Positions 21,801-28,945 of a stretch of 50,224 bases of DNA are shown in pieces. A model generated the notes under the pieces. It was not told where the DNA came from, searched no databases, and saw only the letters and a program-made list of their open reading frames with translations. Source of the stretch: an uncultured Bacteroidales bacterium (GTDB lineage: Bacteria; Bacteroidota; Bacteroidia; Bacteroidales; UBA932); the NCBI GenBank assembly GCA_905235445.1, contig CAJOLJ010000009.1:1-50224 (forward strand). Direction: 5' to 3'. The number at the start of each line of letters is the position of its first letter. The stretch's first letter is position 1. A program made the translations under genes and the position numbers.

Positions 21801-22374
21801 CCAGTGGAACCCTGTCCTTGAGAAGGCCGAGGCCGTCAATGACAACTTCGGGGACCTTGAAGGGGCGAAAGCTATCCTCCAGGTCCTGGACAGCAAGGGA
21901 GGGGAGGTGTTCCGCCGTGAAGACAATCTGGACATAAAGGATGACAGCACGCTGCCTCTGGCCAAGATGGATGTCGATTCCACCCTCCTGGGGAAAGTCT
22001 ACTATCATAAGTTCAGGATCGAGAAGGACGGGAAGGTCCTTGCCGACAACTTCTATGTCCAAAGCAGGGACGGCGGAAGCCTCGAGGAACTTAAGGCTCT
22101 TCCGAAAGCGAAGGTCACCCTCAGCGTAAAAACCCGGAAGAGCGGAGAGAGTTGGATTCTGACGGCAAGCTTGAAGAACACCGCTTCCACTCCGGCACTG
22201 ATGCTCACCCTCGATCTTCTTACCTCTGACGGGGACGAAGTCCTCCCCGTCATCTACGAGGACAATTATTTCTCACTGATGCCGGGCGAGGAGAAGACAG
22301 TACGGATTACTTGCAAGGTCGAGGACACCCCTGGCGACAAGCCTTACCTTGAGATGACCGGGTTCAACCTCTAA
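18835..22374 (+). CDS. Lipoprotein GH2-family exo-glycosidase (beta-mannosidase / exo-glucosaminidase type) with N-terminal F5/8-type region
   Basis: The 1179-residue lipoprotein has a signal ending LALLSSCSQDS. Residues about 45-360 hold beta domains resembling F5/8 type C modules (RNLALGRAAWHSS, then TVDLGDKASFDKFKVFF and GRYVRLTVDNSVPVSEFEVWG). From about 375 comes the GH2 fold: sugar-binding domain (WLPATVPGTVAGSF, FWYRGSFTLP, DFGGVNWKADVFLNG), immunoglobulin-like domain, then the barrel (LIGNGGNWGFPEIN, FTMIRNWVGQTPDEEFYEACD, WQDFWLANPW). Glu803 in CGRNEGNPP is the likely acid/base; Glu863 in LHSERGMPN is the likely nucleophile. Mannosidase would fit the PUL, but the specificity is not provable here. 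A terminator follows 22 bp after the stop. Confidence 0.86.
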   Translation: MKASFALGTVLCSALALLSSCSQDSRTRGIGVYPGDPEAYDGPVSVPGGNDYRNLALGRAAWHSSCVDYNLTGHLLTDGVISSETPLTLEVFTNGQRVEKRLREKILDDNFTNLTFPGGKDAGLVIRFSKAVSAENISFEGLARAERGKTPSFTPKMCVTLLDGKKMELPLSPFVPTTMAGGGSQNVSVLAGLKASASNTSAQAGDPRMRGLFSYIASVPEDARNFTSVEISLGSESVRGWTISEVNFYEDGREVPRIGSEHFVSAWVPEGENGGSVTVDLGDKASFDKFKVFFAGEESSSGTIESSPDSKTWTKVASFKAGESEIPAKGSGRYVRLTVDNSVPVSEFEVWGKGGVKAQAQSPRLPEGESLSISRGCWTIQRASEVKDDGEAISAEGYSTDTWLPATVPGTVAGSFFNAGAIPDIRYDDDQLQISESFFNSDFWYRGSFTLPPSFKGRTLTLDFGGVNWKADVFLNGESLGRIEGAFRRESFDVTDKVKESNTIAVLIHRNDHPGTIKEQTEQTPDNNGGILGADNPTFHPTIGWDWIPTVRGRAIGIWDDVTLRASDGVKISDGMVGTHLLDGGKAELTPRFFIRNITSSPQSGKFTVKVGETEFSTDVTLSAKEEKEVILAPKTASEPLLWWPNGYGEQNLTWVEALFTSTDGKVSAKTSFKTGLREMTYTTCDGILDVYVNGRRLIGNGGNWGFPEINLNYRSREYDAAVAYHADMNFTMIRNWVGQTPDEEFYEACDKYGVMIWQDFWLANPWDGPDPDSNSLFMDNALDYVRKIRNHASIAFYCGRNEGNPPAELDAALRDLVAKEHPGMFYIPHSAEGPVSGYGPYSALPVKTYFEAERGRDRLHSERGMPNVMTERSMRRMLREENLWPQNSLWGLHDLTLEGAQRASTFNGILERKFGKPVSLSEYTTLAQWVNYEGYRAMYESRSWNRKGLVIWMSHSSWPSLVWQTYDYYFCPTGGYFGAKKGSAPLRIQWNPVLEKAEAVNDNFGDLEGAKAILQVLDSKGGEVFRREDNLDIKDDSTLPLAKMDVDSTLLGKVYYHKFRIEKDGKVLADNFYVQSRDGGSLEELKALPKAKVTLSVKTRKSGESWILTASLKNTASTPALMLTLDLLTSDGDEVLPVIYEDNYFSLMPGEEKTVRITCKVEDTPGDKPYLEMTGFNL

Positions 22375-22395
22375 GGGGTGTCAGGGAAAATGTTC

Positions 22396-22432
22396 AGCCG
22401 GTGAGGGGATGATTGTTCTGTCACCGGCTTTG
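22396..22432 (+). terminator. Intrinsic terminator-like hairpin after the PUL
   Basis: AGCCGGTGA at 22396-22404 pairs perfectly with TCACCGGCT at 22421-22429, with a 16-nt loop, followed by TTTG. It lies 22 bp downstream of the GH2 stop. The T tract is short, so efficiency is uncertain, but position and stem make it the probable end of the PUL transcript. Confidence 0.6.
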
Positions 22433-22756
22433 CTGTAGGATATATGGTTGTGTGATGTGCGATACGCTTTTTGAGAAGATGTCCTTAGAGAGGAGGCACC
22501 CGGCTGGCTATACCGGGCCGCCGACTCAAGGGTGCACGGCACGACCATGATGGCCCCCCGGGAAGAGTTAAAAAGATATGCCCGAACTATCAGTGTACCA
22601 TTGGAACGTACCGGAAGGAATGCCGGGTCTTGCCCGTCTGGGGATGAGGAGAGCGAAATGTGGTTACCTTTTGTTGCCGATTTTTGGTGGGCCCTGAAAC
22701 GCCGTTCACATTTACGGCTCCTTTTTTCTTTTTAATCTTTCCAATTATCTAATTCT

Positions 22757-22798
22757 GCAAATTATCGGCAATTTTTAAAATTATTGCCGATAATTTGC
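22757..22798. repeat. Perfect 16-bp inverted repeat, 10-bp spacer
   Basis: GCAAATTATCGGCAAT at 22757-22772 is repeated exactly as its reverse complement at 22783-22798, separated by an AT-only 10-bp spacer (ttttaaaatt). Neither side has a classical T tract directly after the stem. This looks more like an operator for a dimeric protein or a mobile-element end than a terminator. Confidence 0.75.
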
Positions 22799-22874
22799 GA
22801 ATAGGGCTTAGCAGGAACATCCTTTGATCCTTTCTATCGCTGGCTGGCTATTCCTACCGACCGGGAAAACGCCA

Positions 22875-22909
22875 TGTCGGTGCTGGTCGTTTAGTAACCA
22901 GCACCGACA
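22875..22909. repeat. 13-bp perfect stem-loop, possible terminator on the minus strand
   Basis: TGTCGGTGCTGGT at 22875-22887 pairs perfectly with ACCAGCACCGACA at 22897-22909 across a 9-nt loop. Read on the minus strand the stem is followed by GGCGTTTTCCC, a weak T-rich tail, so it might end transcription of the minus-strand ORF at 23111-23581. On the plus strand there is no T tract. Confidence 0.55.
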
Positions 22910-23110
22910 CTGTTAAACTGGAGGGGTTCTGTGTAGGTGTGCCTCTCTTCACAAATGTCGATGTTGCAGCAGTGGTGTCTCGAGGTTGCGTTCATAGACA
23001 AGCAAGATTTTACTCCCAACACGGAAACATCGCCCAGAATGCTGAGTAGCAATCAGGAAACAACTCATCGGGGTTGCTTGACGCATCGTACAAGACCATT
23101 TAGGCAACTT

Positions 23111-23581
23111 CTAGGCGCAACTTTCCAGAAGTTCACTTATCTTCACCCAATACCAATAAGCCTCAAGATTGGAGCTGCGAAGTTGGGGGAGTTTCACAGG
23201 AACTGTGCCCTTCAGGCGCAACTTGACAGCCTCTGTTGCATTGCCATCATATTTCTCAATAACGGTTATTCCTTTTTCGAAACATGTGGCAAGATAAGCA
23301 GCCCGCGCTGCATCCACTCCTGCCTGCAGTACGAAGTAGCGGCCCTGATGCATGAACGGCTGAATCCTGCGGATTCCATTGTTGAAGAAATCAAAGTCTC
23401 CGCCACCGACCAGTCCACGGGTGGAAATGCAGAGTGCCGTAGCACGTACGTCCTCGTAATACTTGGCTATCTGCCCCTCCAGATGTCTGTACCCCAGTTC
23501 CATTTCTGACACCTTCAAGAACGTCTCATAGGTATTGGTAAAATCATCCACCGCCTCAAAGAGGCGGCTCACATCGAACAT
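23111..23581 (-). CDS. Hypothetical protein of unknown function, possibly 5'-truncated
   Basis: I do not recognise this protein. From the first ATG (23579-23581) it gives 156 residues, mixed alpha/beta in character: FDVSRLFEAVDDFTNTYETF, then DFDFFNNGIRRIQPFM, VLQAGVDAARAAYLATCFE and VKLRLKGTVPVKLPQL. No signal peptide or membrane segment is seen. The frame stays open upstream to 23707 (only a TTG there), and residues just before the ATG (IPRFKGDRNCNLEIIKQ) look coding. That extension runs into the rnf terminator. So the gene may have lost its original 5' end, or use a non-ATG start. There is no partner gene on either side. It is likely protein-coding in origin but may be a remnant. Confidence 0.4.
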   Translation of the reverse strand: MFDVSRLFEAVDDFTNTYETFLKVSEMELGYRHLEGQIAKYYEDVRATALCISTRGLVGGGDFDFFNNGIRRIQPFMHQGRYFVLQAGVDAARAAYLATCFEKGITVIEKYDGNATEAVKLRLKGTVPVKLPQLRSSNLEAYWYWVKISELLESCA

Positions 23582-23651
23582 CTGCTTGATAATTTCAAGA
23601 TTGCAGTTGCGATCGCCTTTGAAACGAGGGATACCTATGGTGTCAGGTCCG

Positions 23652-23699
23652 AAACAAAAACAAAGTGAGGCCGCCTCTCCACCACTTGGAAAGACGGCC
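23652..23699 (-). terminator. Intrinsic terminator of the rnf operon
   Basis: On the minus strand GGCCGTCTTTCC pairs with GGAGAGGCGGCC (two G-U pairs, 7-nt loop), followed by TCACTTTGTTTTTGTTT. It begins 22 bp after the rnfA stop. A GC-rich stem with a T-rich tail makes this a convincing rho-independent terminator. Confidence 0.8.
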
Positions 23700-23720
23700 C
23701 CGCACAAATATGAAGAGTAA

Positions 23721-24320
23721 CTATGCTATTCCGGAGAATCCCATGAATGCAAGAGCGAGGATACCCACAGTGATAAGGGCGATGGGAACTCCCTTGAAGG
23801 CCTTGGGAACGCTGTTGAGGGCCAGATGCTCGCGAAGTCCGGCGAAGAGGACCATGGCAAGACCGTAACCGAGAGATGTAGCGAAGGCATACAGGAGAGC
23901 CTCACCCAGACCCAGCATGTGGGAAGGAAGGCCGAAGGTGAACTCCTTGGTGACAACGGTGATTGCCACACCCAGGACTGCGCAGTTCGTGGTGATGAGC
24001 GGCAGGAAGATACCCAGTGCCTGATACAGCGAGGGGCTGGTCTTCTTGAGCACGATCTCGACCATCTGAACCAGTGCCGCAATGACCAGGATGAACCCGA
24101 TGGTCTGGAGGAACTCCAGTCCGAAGGGAACGAGGAGGTACTTGTTCAGCAGGTAGGTCACAAGGGTAGCCAGGGTGATGACAAAGCAGACGGCCGCACT
24201 CATTCCGGTTGCGGTGGAGAGCTTGTTGGAGACACCCAGGAAAGGGCAGATGCCCAGGAACTGGGCCAGTACGATATTGTTTACGAATATCGCAGAAACG
24301 ATTATAAGCAGAATTTCCAT
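23721..24320 (-). CDS. rnfA: Rnf complex membrane subunit RnfA
   Basis: The 199-residue protein is an integral membrane subunit of the ion-translocating ferredoxin:NAD+ oxidoreductase. It shows about six hydrophobic segments and the RnfA/NqrE signature: NNIVLAQFLGICPFLGVSNK near the N-terminus and LPLITTNCAVLGVAI in the middle. These two half-motifs, each with a conserved Cys, are related by inverted topology and ligate an Fe-S centre in the membrane. It is the last gene of rnfBCDGEA, 18 bp after rnfE, with the operon terminator just downstream. Length and sequence are normal for the family. Confidence 0.96.
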   Translation of the reverse strand: MEILLIIVSAIFVNNIVLAQFLGICPFLGVSNKLSTATGMSAAVCFVITLATLVTYLLNKYLLVPFGLEFLQTIGFILVIAALVQMVEIVLKKTSPSLYQALGIFLPLITTNCAVLGVAITVVTKEFTFGLPSHMLGLGEALLYAFATSLGYGLAMVLFAGLREHLALNSVPKAFKGVPIALITVGILALAFMGFSGIA

Positions 24321-24338
24321 ACTACAGTGTCTCCTGGA

Positions 24339-24929
24339 TTATTTCTTGTTCTTCTGGGCTATCTTGTTGAAAAGGACCATCAGGTACCCGAGTACCAGGA
24401 AGGCACCGGGAGCCATGACGAAGGCCAGCATGCCGTCCCCGGGGATGAACTTCCATCCGAAGATGGAGCCGCTTCCGAGGATCTCCCTGACCATTCCGAT
24501 AACAGTGAGTGACAGGGTGAATCCTATTCCGACCCCGAGTCCGTCGAGGGCTGAGTCACCTACGGTATTCTTGTTGGCGAAAGCTTCCGCCCTACCGAGA
24601 ACTATACAGTTCACCACGATGAGCGGGATGAACAGGCCCAGGGTGGCGTAGATGCCGGGAACGAAAGCCTGCATGAGGAGCTGGAGCAGGGTCACGAAGG
24701 TAGCGATGACCACTATGTATACCGGAATGTGGACCTTGTCCGGTACAATGGGAGCGATTGCCGATATGGCCATGTTCGCAAGGACCAGGACAAAGAGGGT
24801 CGCGAGACCCATGCTCAGTCCGTTGATGGCGGACGTGGTGGTGGCAAGGGTGGGGCACATTCCCAGCAGAAGGACGAAGGTAGGGTTATCCTTTACCAGT
24901 CCCTTGGTGATAAGTTGCAATTTTGACAT
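24339..24929 (-). CDS. rnfE: Rnf complex membrane subunit RnfE
   Basis: The 196-residue protein belongs to the RnfE/NqrD family, a paralogue of RnfA. Hallmarks are LVKDNPTFVLLLGMCPTLA near the N-terminus and FIPLIVVNCIVLGRAEAFA in the middle, each with the conserved Cys of the half-motif. About six membrane segments are apparent. It forms the membrane core with RnfA and RnfD. The gene lies 14 bp after rnfG and 18 bp before rnfA. Confidence 0.96.
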   Translation of the reverse strand: MSKLQLITKGLVKDNPTFVLLLGMCPTLATTTSAINGLSMGLATLFVLVLANMAISAIAPIVPDKVHIPVYIVVIATFVTLLQLLMQAFVPGIYATLGLFIPLIVVNCIVLGRAEAFANKNTVGDSALDGLGVGIGFTLSLTVIGMVREILGSGSIFGWKFIPGDGMLAFVMAPGAFLVLGYLMVLFNKIAQKNKK

Positions 24930-24943
24930 GAGATGTTCCTCCC

Positions 24944-25519
24944 TTAATTTTGGCTGGTTTTGGACGAAAGCGACTGATACGCCTTTACGGCATTCTCCAC
25001 TGCGAGGGTATAGGCCCTGGAAGTGATGGTGGAAGCGGTTATGGCATCCACGTCACCGTTCTCCTTTTTGACCTTGAGGATCTTGACGGAAGGATTGAAC
25101 CCCTTCCACTGCTCCATGAAGTTCTTGTCGGTGGTGCATTTTGCGCCGAGGCCCGGGGTCTCGGAGTGGGAGAGGACGGAAGTGTTGTAGATGACTCCGT
25201 CCGCGGTAATCCCGACCATCAGCTGGATGGGACCGCCGAATCCCGTTGCAGTGCTCTTCACCGCATAAGCCTTCACCTGGTCCCCGTCAGTGAGGACATA
25301 ATACTCGGAGGGCAGTCCCCCCACTTCCACGGGCTTGGCCTCGGAAAGGTCTCCCCCCTCGGGGAGCACAGCGCCGATGGAGGCACGAAGAAGCTGTGCA
25401 TTGGTCCTGTCGATGGGTCCCTTGGTGAGGGCGTACACGCCCCCGAGGAGTGCCGAACAGACCAGGCAAGTGCCGAATAGGCACAGGACCATGTTCTTGA
25501 GATTTGATTTTGCTGCCAT
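24944..25519 (-). CDS. rnfG: Rnf complex FMN-carrying subunit RnfG
   Basis: The 191-residue protein has one N-terminal membrane anchor (MVLCLFGTCLVCSALLGGVY) and an FMN-binding domain on the outer side. Typical features are GFGGPIQLMVGI and SHSETPGLG. The covalent FMN site is normally S(T)GAT; here the segment reads TASTITS at 161-167, so Thr164 is placed to carry FMN but the preceding Gly is Ala and the Ala is Ser. The gene lies 12 bp after rnfD and 14 bp before rnfE. Assignment is sure; the flavinylation motif is slightly unusual. Confidence 0.94.
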   Translation of the reverse strand: MAAKSNLKNMVLCLFGTCLVCSALLGGVYALTKGPIDRTNAQLLRASIGAVLPEGGDLSEAKPVEVGGLPSEYYVLTDGDQVKAYAVKSTATGFGGPIQLMVGITADGVIYNTSVLSHSETPGLGAKCTTDKNFMEQWKGFNPSVKILKVKKENGDVDAITASTITSRAYTLAVENAVKAYQSLSSKTSQN

Positions 25520-25531
25520 AGTTATTCCTCC

Positions 25532-26533
25532 TTATTTCTTCTTGGTCTTGGCATAGCCATACTTCTTCTGGTGGAACCACATGTTAAGAAGAGGCACCGT
25601 TGCATTCATCAGCAGGATGGCGAAGGACATACCCTCGGGATAAGCCCCGAAGTAACGGATCATCATCGTTATGAAACCAATCCCGACACCGAAGATTATT
25701 CCGCCCTTCACGCTCATCGGTGAGGTGACATAGTCGGTTGCCATGAAGCAGGAACCCAGAATCATACCACCGGTGAGAAGGTTGAAGACGGGATCTGTGA
25801 AGCGCTCGGGGTTGACGAGCCAGAATATGCCGGAAACGACCGCCACGGTGACCCAGATGGAAAGGGTGATGTGGGGACGGATGACTCTCTTGACAAGAAG
25901 GTAGACGAAGCCTATGAGAAGGGCCAGGGCCGATATCTCACCTGCGGAACCTCCGATGGAGGCGAAGAGCATCTGGCCGTAGTCAAGGGAGTTGGCGCTC
26001 ATTATCTGGGGGACGGTCTGTCCCTGGATGAGGCCTTCACTTACCATTCCCAGAGGTGTAGGACCGCTGACCGCATCAACGCCGAAAAGTCCCTTGGGGC
26101 TCTCCCAGTGGGTCATGGCCGTAGGGAAGGAGACAAGCAGGAATACACGGCCCACCAGGGCGGGATTGAAGACATTCTGGCCGAGGCCTCCGAAAGTCAT
26201 CTTGGCGACGCAGATTGCGACCGCGGCACCTATGAACACAATCCACCAGGGAGTCGTATAAGGAAGGTTGAGGGCAAGCAGAAGACCGGTGACAACTGCG
26301 GAGAGGTCACCTATGGTGCTTTCTTTCCTGTCCATCAGGTATCTGGAAATTGCCCACTCCAGAAGCACACAGGAAGCCACGCTGACACCCACCACGAGCA
26401 GTTCCTTCCAGCCGTAGAACACGACTGACACTATCAGGGCGGGGATCAGGGCTATCACGACATCCCTCATCAGGCTCTTGGTGGAGACTGCGGTATGGAT
26501 ATGAGGAGAGGGTGAAACCAACTGTTTATTCAT
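25532..26533 (-). CDS. rnfD: Rnf complex membrane flavoprotein RnfD
   Basis: The 333-residue polytopic protein belongs to the RnfD/NqrB family. It starts with SPSPHIHTAVSTKSLM, a conserved cytosolic lead, and shows multiple hydrophobic helices, GGLGQNVFNPALVGRVFLL, and VSGPTPLG in which Thr159 is placed for covalent FMN attachment. ATDYVTSPMSVKGGIIFG near the C-terminus is also typical. RnfD is the main ion-translocating membrane subunit. It follows rnfC by 21 bp. Confidence 0.96.
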   Translation of the reverse strand: MNKQLVSPSPHIHTAVSTKSLMRDVVIALIPALIVSVVFYGWKELLVVGVSVASCVLLEWAISRYLMDRKESTIGDLSAVVTGLLLALNLPYTTPWWIVFIGAAVAICVAKMTFGGLGQNVFNPALVGRVFLLVSFPTAMTHWESPKGLFGVDAVSGPTPLGMVSEGLIQGQTVPQIMSANSLDYGQMLFASIGGSAGEISALALLIGFVYLLVKRVIRPHITLSIWVTVAVVSGIFWLVNPERFTDPVFNLLTGGMILGSCFMATDYVTSPMSVKGGIIFGVGIGFITMMIRYFGAYPEGMSFAILLMNATVPLLNMWFHQKKYGYAKTKKK

Positions 26534-26554
26534 CGTAGTACAGATTTTTTCGTT

Positions 26555-27940
26555 TTACTTCTTGGGTGCTGCCTGGGCCGCTGCGGCCTTGGCTGCCGCC
26601 GCCCTTGCACGGATTATCCCGAGCACCTGTCCCTTGGCGGGACGGATGATGTCCAGAAGGGGAATGTTAGCAGGGCAACTGTACAGGCAGCATCCGCACT
26701 CGATGCAGTCCTGGACTGCATTCTGTTCAAGTTCGTCTGTCCTTTGAGCCCTTGCGAGACGGTTCAGCAGGAAAGGCTCCAGTCCCATCGGGCAAGCCTG
26801 GGCACACTTCCCGCAACGGATGCAGGGTCCTTCCTGCCCCCTCTTGGTAGACTGCTCGGAGAGGTAGAGGATGGAAGAGGAACCTTTGACCGTGCAGGCG
26901 TCAAGGTTGGCTATCGCCCTGCCCATCATGGGACCTCCGCTAACGAGCTTGACGGCCCCGTCGGGGACCCCGCCTGCATACTCGGCTATGTAGCTCAGGG
27001 GCATGCCGATGCGGAAGAGGTAGTTGTGCTGTTTCTCCACGGGAAGGCAGTTGCCGGTGATGGTGAGCACGTTGGTTATGAGGGGACGGTTCTTCTGGAC
27101 CGCGTCATAAACAGCGAGGGATGTCGCCACGTTCTGGACCACCGCGCCTACGCTTATGGGAAGGGCGCCGGAGGAGACCTGGCGGCGCATCACCGCGTCG
27201 ATGAGCTGTTTCTCACCTCCCTGGGGATATTTCTTCTTGAGGGTCAGGACCTGGATGTTCCCGAGTCCAAGCTCCCCAAGGGCCTTGCACATCGACTCTA
27301 TGGCCTCGGGCTTATTCTCCTCGATTCCCACGACCGCAGGACATCCGCCGAGGACTTTCTGCATGATGGCCGCTCCGATGAGTATCTGCTTGGGGCTCTC
27401 GAGCATGATCCTGTAGTCGGAAGTAAGATAAGGCTCGCACTCCGCACCATTGATAATCAGGCACTCGGCCTTGCTGCCCGGGGCGGGGTTCAGTTTGACA
27501 TGGGTGGGGAATGTCGCTCCTCCCAGTCCCACGACACCGTTATTCTTGATCCTGGAGAGAATGAAGTCCCTGTCCTCGGGTATCTCGGTCACAAGGGTGT
27601 CCGAAGTATCGATGCCTTCGGCCCACTCGTCACCTTCCACTGCAATCTGCACGTGGGGGACATTGTTGCCGGCGAGATCCTTGTAGGGGGCCACGGCCTT
27701 CACGGTCCCGCTTACGGGAGAGTGGACGAATGCGGATATGAACCCGCCGGGTTCGGCTATTACCTGACCGACCTTCACTTTGTCCCCCACCTTCACCAGG
27801 GGCTTAGCGGGAGCTCCCAGGTGCTGTGCCATGGAGACATACACGGTCGGGGGAAGGGGCAGGACCTCTATGGGACGGTCCTTCGCTATCTTGGAGTCAT
27901 TGGGGTGGACGCCACCCATCGAGAATGTAATCTTAGCCAT
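26555..27940 (-). CDS. rnfC: Rnf complex NADH-interacting subunit RnfC
   Basis: The 461-residue soluble subunit carries the Complex I 51-kDa-like flavin/NAD fold and two [4Fe-4S] clusters. Seen are GGVHPNDSK at the N-terminus, GVVGLGGATFPTHVK (nucleotide site), INGAECEPYLTSD, and the ferredoxin motifs CIRCGKCAQACP and CIECGCCLYSCP. The C-terminus ends in an Ala/Lys-rich tail (RARAAAAKAAAAQAAPKK). Its ATG overlaps the end of rnfB by 8 bp, indicating translational coupling. Confidence 0.96.
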   Translation of the reverse strand: MAKITFSMGGVHPNDSKIAKDRPIEVLPLPPTVYVSMAQHLGAPAKPLVKVGDKVKVGQVIAEPGGFISAFVHSPVSGTVKAVAPYKDLAGNNVPHVQIAVEGDEWAEGIDTSDTLVTEIPEDRDFILSRIKNNGVVGLGGATFPTHVKLNPAPGSKAECLIINGAECEPYLTSDYRIMLESPKQILIGAAIMQKVLGGCPAVVGIEENKPEAIESMCKALGELGLGNIQVLTLKKKYPQGGEKQLIDAVMRRQVSSGALPISVGAVVQNVATSLAVYDAVQKNRPLITNVLTITGNCLPVEKQHNYLFRIGMPLSYIAEYAGGVPDGAVKLVSGGPMMGRAIANLDACTVKGSSSILYLSEQSTKRGQEGPCIRCGKCAQACPMGLEPFLLNRLARAQRTDELEQNAVQDCIECGCCLYSCPANIPLLDIIRPAKGQVLGIIRARAAAAKAAAAQAAPKK

Positions 27941-28904
27941 TGTTGTCCTCCTTCTTTTCCTCTTTAACGACCTGGGCGGCAGCGGCAGCCTCTTCCTTGG
28001 CCTTGGCGGCAGCGGCAGCGGCGGCCTCCCTTGCCTTGCGGTTTCTTTCGTTAACCCTGGCCTTCACGGCTTCCTTGTCCAGGGGCTTGGGGAAGTTGAT
28101 CCCATGAATCGCCCCGGTAGGGCAGACGGCCTCGCACTCACGGCAGAGCTTGCACTTGGTGAAATCGATGTAGGCGTTGTTGTCCGCCATGACGATGGCT
28201 CCGTGTGTACAGGTCTTCTCGCACAGGGCGCAGCCGATGCAAGCGGCGCTGCAGGCTTTCTTGACAGCGGGACCCTTGTCCTTGTTCACGCAGGAGACGT
28301 ACATCCTCATGCCGCGGGGGCCTTTGGCCCTCAGTTCGATAATGTGCTTCGGGCAGGCCTTCGTACATGCCCCGCAGGCGGTGCACTTCGTCTCATCGAC
28401 GACGGGAAGCCCCGTGGCAGGGTCCATCGAGAGGGCCCCGAAGGTACATGCCTGTACACAGTCACCGCAGCCCACGCAACCGTATGAACAGCCGGTGTCC
28501 CCGCTGTACAGGGCGGCCTTCACCTTGCAGGAAGCAAAGCCATCGTACTGGTTGGTCCTGGGACGGTTCTCGCACGTTCCGTTGCAGCGGACCACTGCAA
28601 CCTGCGGTGCCTTCTCCTTGACCTCATAGCCAAGGATGGCCGCGACCTTCTTCATTACATCATTGCCACCCACGGGACAGAAGTTGTTGTCCAGGTTGGG
28701 AGCCTTGACAGCGGCATCGGCGAATGCCCGACACCCTGCGAAGCCACAGCCACCGCAGTTCGCCCCGGGCATCACCTTCTCCACCTCGTCGATGCGGGGA
28801 TCCTCCTCCACCTTGAACTTCTCTGCCACGAAGTACAGGATGAGGGCCAGCACCAGGCCGAGGACGGCGATGATGACGATAGTCCAGATAATTGTTGTTG
28901 CCAT
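27933..28904 (-). CDS. rnfB: Rnf complex ferredoxin-type subunit RnfB
   Basis: The 323-residue protein has an N-terminal membrane helix (TIIWTIVIIAVLGLVLALI), a CGGCGFAGCRAF cluster motif with a further Cys in FCPVGG, and four ferredoxin-type motifs: CVGCGDCVQAC, CTACGACTKACP, CIGCALCEKTC and CKLCRECEAVCP. RnfB receives electrons from ferredoxin. The last 45 or so residues are a low-complexity Ala/Lys/Glu tail (AREAAAAAAAKAKEEAAAAA). It is the first rnf gene of the operon, 41 bp after rseC. Confidence 0.95.
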   Translation of the reverse strand: MATTIIWTIVIIAVLGLVLALILYFVAEKFKVEEDPRIDEVEKVMPGANCGGCGFAGCRAFADAAVKAPNLDNNFCPVGGNDVMKKVAAILGYEVKEKAPQVAVVRCNGTCENRPRTNQYDGFASCKVKAALYSGDTGCSYGCVGCGDCVQACTFGALSMDPATGLPVVDETKCTACGACTKACPKHIIELRAKGPRGMRMYVSCVNKDKGPAVKKACSAACIGCALCEKTCTHGAIVMADNNAYIDFTKCKLCRECEAVCPTGAIHGINFPKPLDKEAVKARVNERNRKAREAAAAAAAKAKEEAAAAAQVVKEEKKEDNNG

Positions 28905-28945
28905 ATAATAATTAGTTGTTGGATTTCATCTCTTTCACACCCCGA

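Larger units (their letters stand above)
22433..23110. other. Gene-poor stretch with strong hairpins, no convincing CDS
   Basis: About 680 bp without a gene I can support. Open frames here (for example 22532-22735 on +) lack coding character or recognisable protein features. The base composition is visibly more AT-rich around 22700-22850 than in the flanking PUL. It holds a perfect 16-bp inverted repeat, a 13-bp stem-loop, and a 10-bp direct repeat GGCTGGCTAT at 22502 and 22842. It could be eroded DNA from a lost element or a non-coding RNA region. Confidence 0.5.

Noticed and set aside
22875..22909. Strong stem-loop considered as an integron attC or CRISPR repeat
   Set aside because: Single copy, no integrase or cas genes, no R/L box pattern; kept only as a stem-loop.
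22937..23509. 190-residue plus-strand frame in the gene-poor region
   Set aside because: It is opposite the minus-strand ORF, which has the better amino-acid composition; low-complexity and Cys-rich translation suggests a shadow.
26744..27967. 407-residue open frame opposite rnfC
   Set aside because: It lies fully antisense to a well-recognised rnfC, has no family features, and is explained by high GC with rare stops on the opposite strand.
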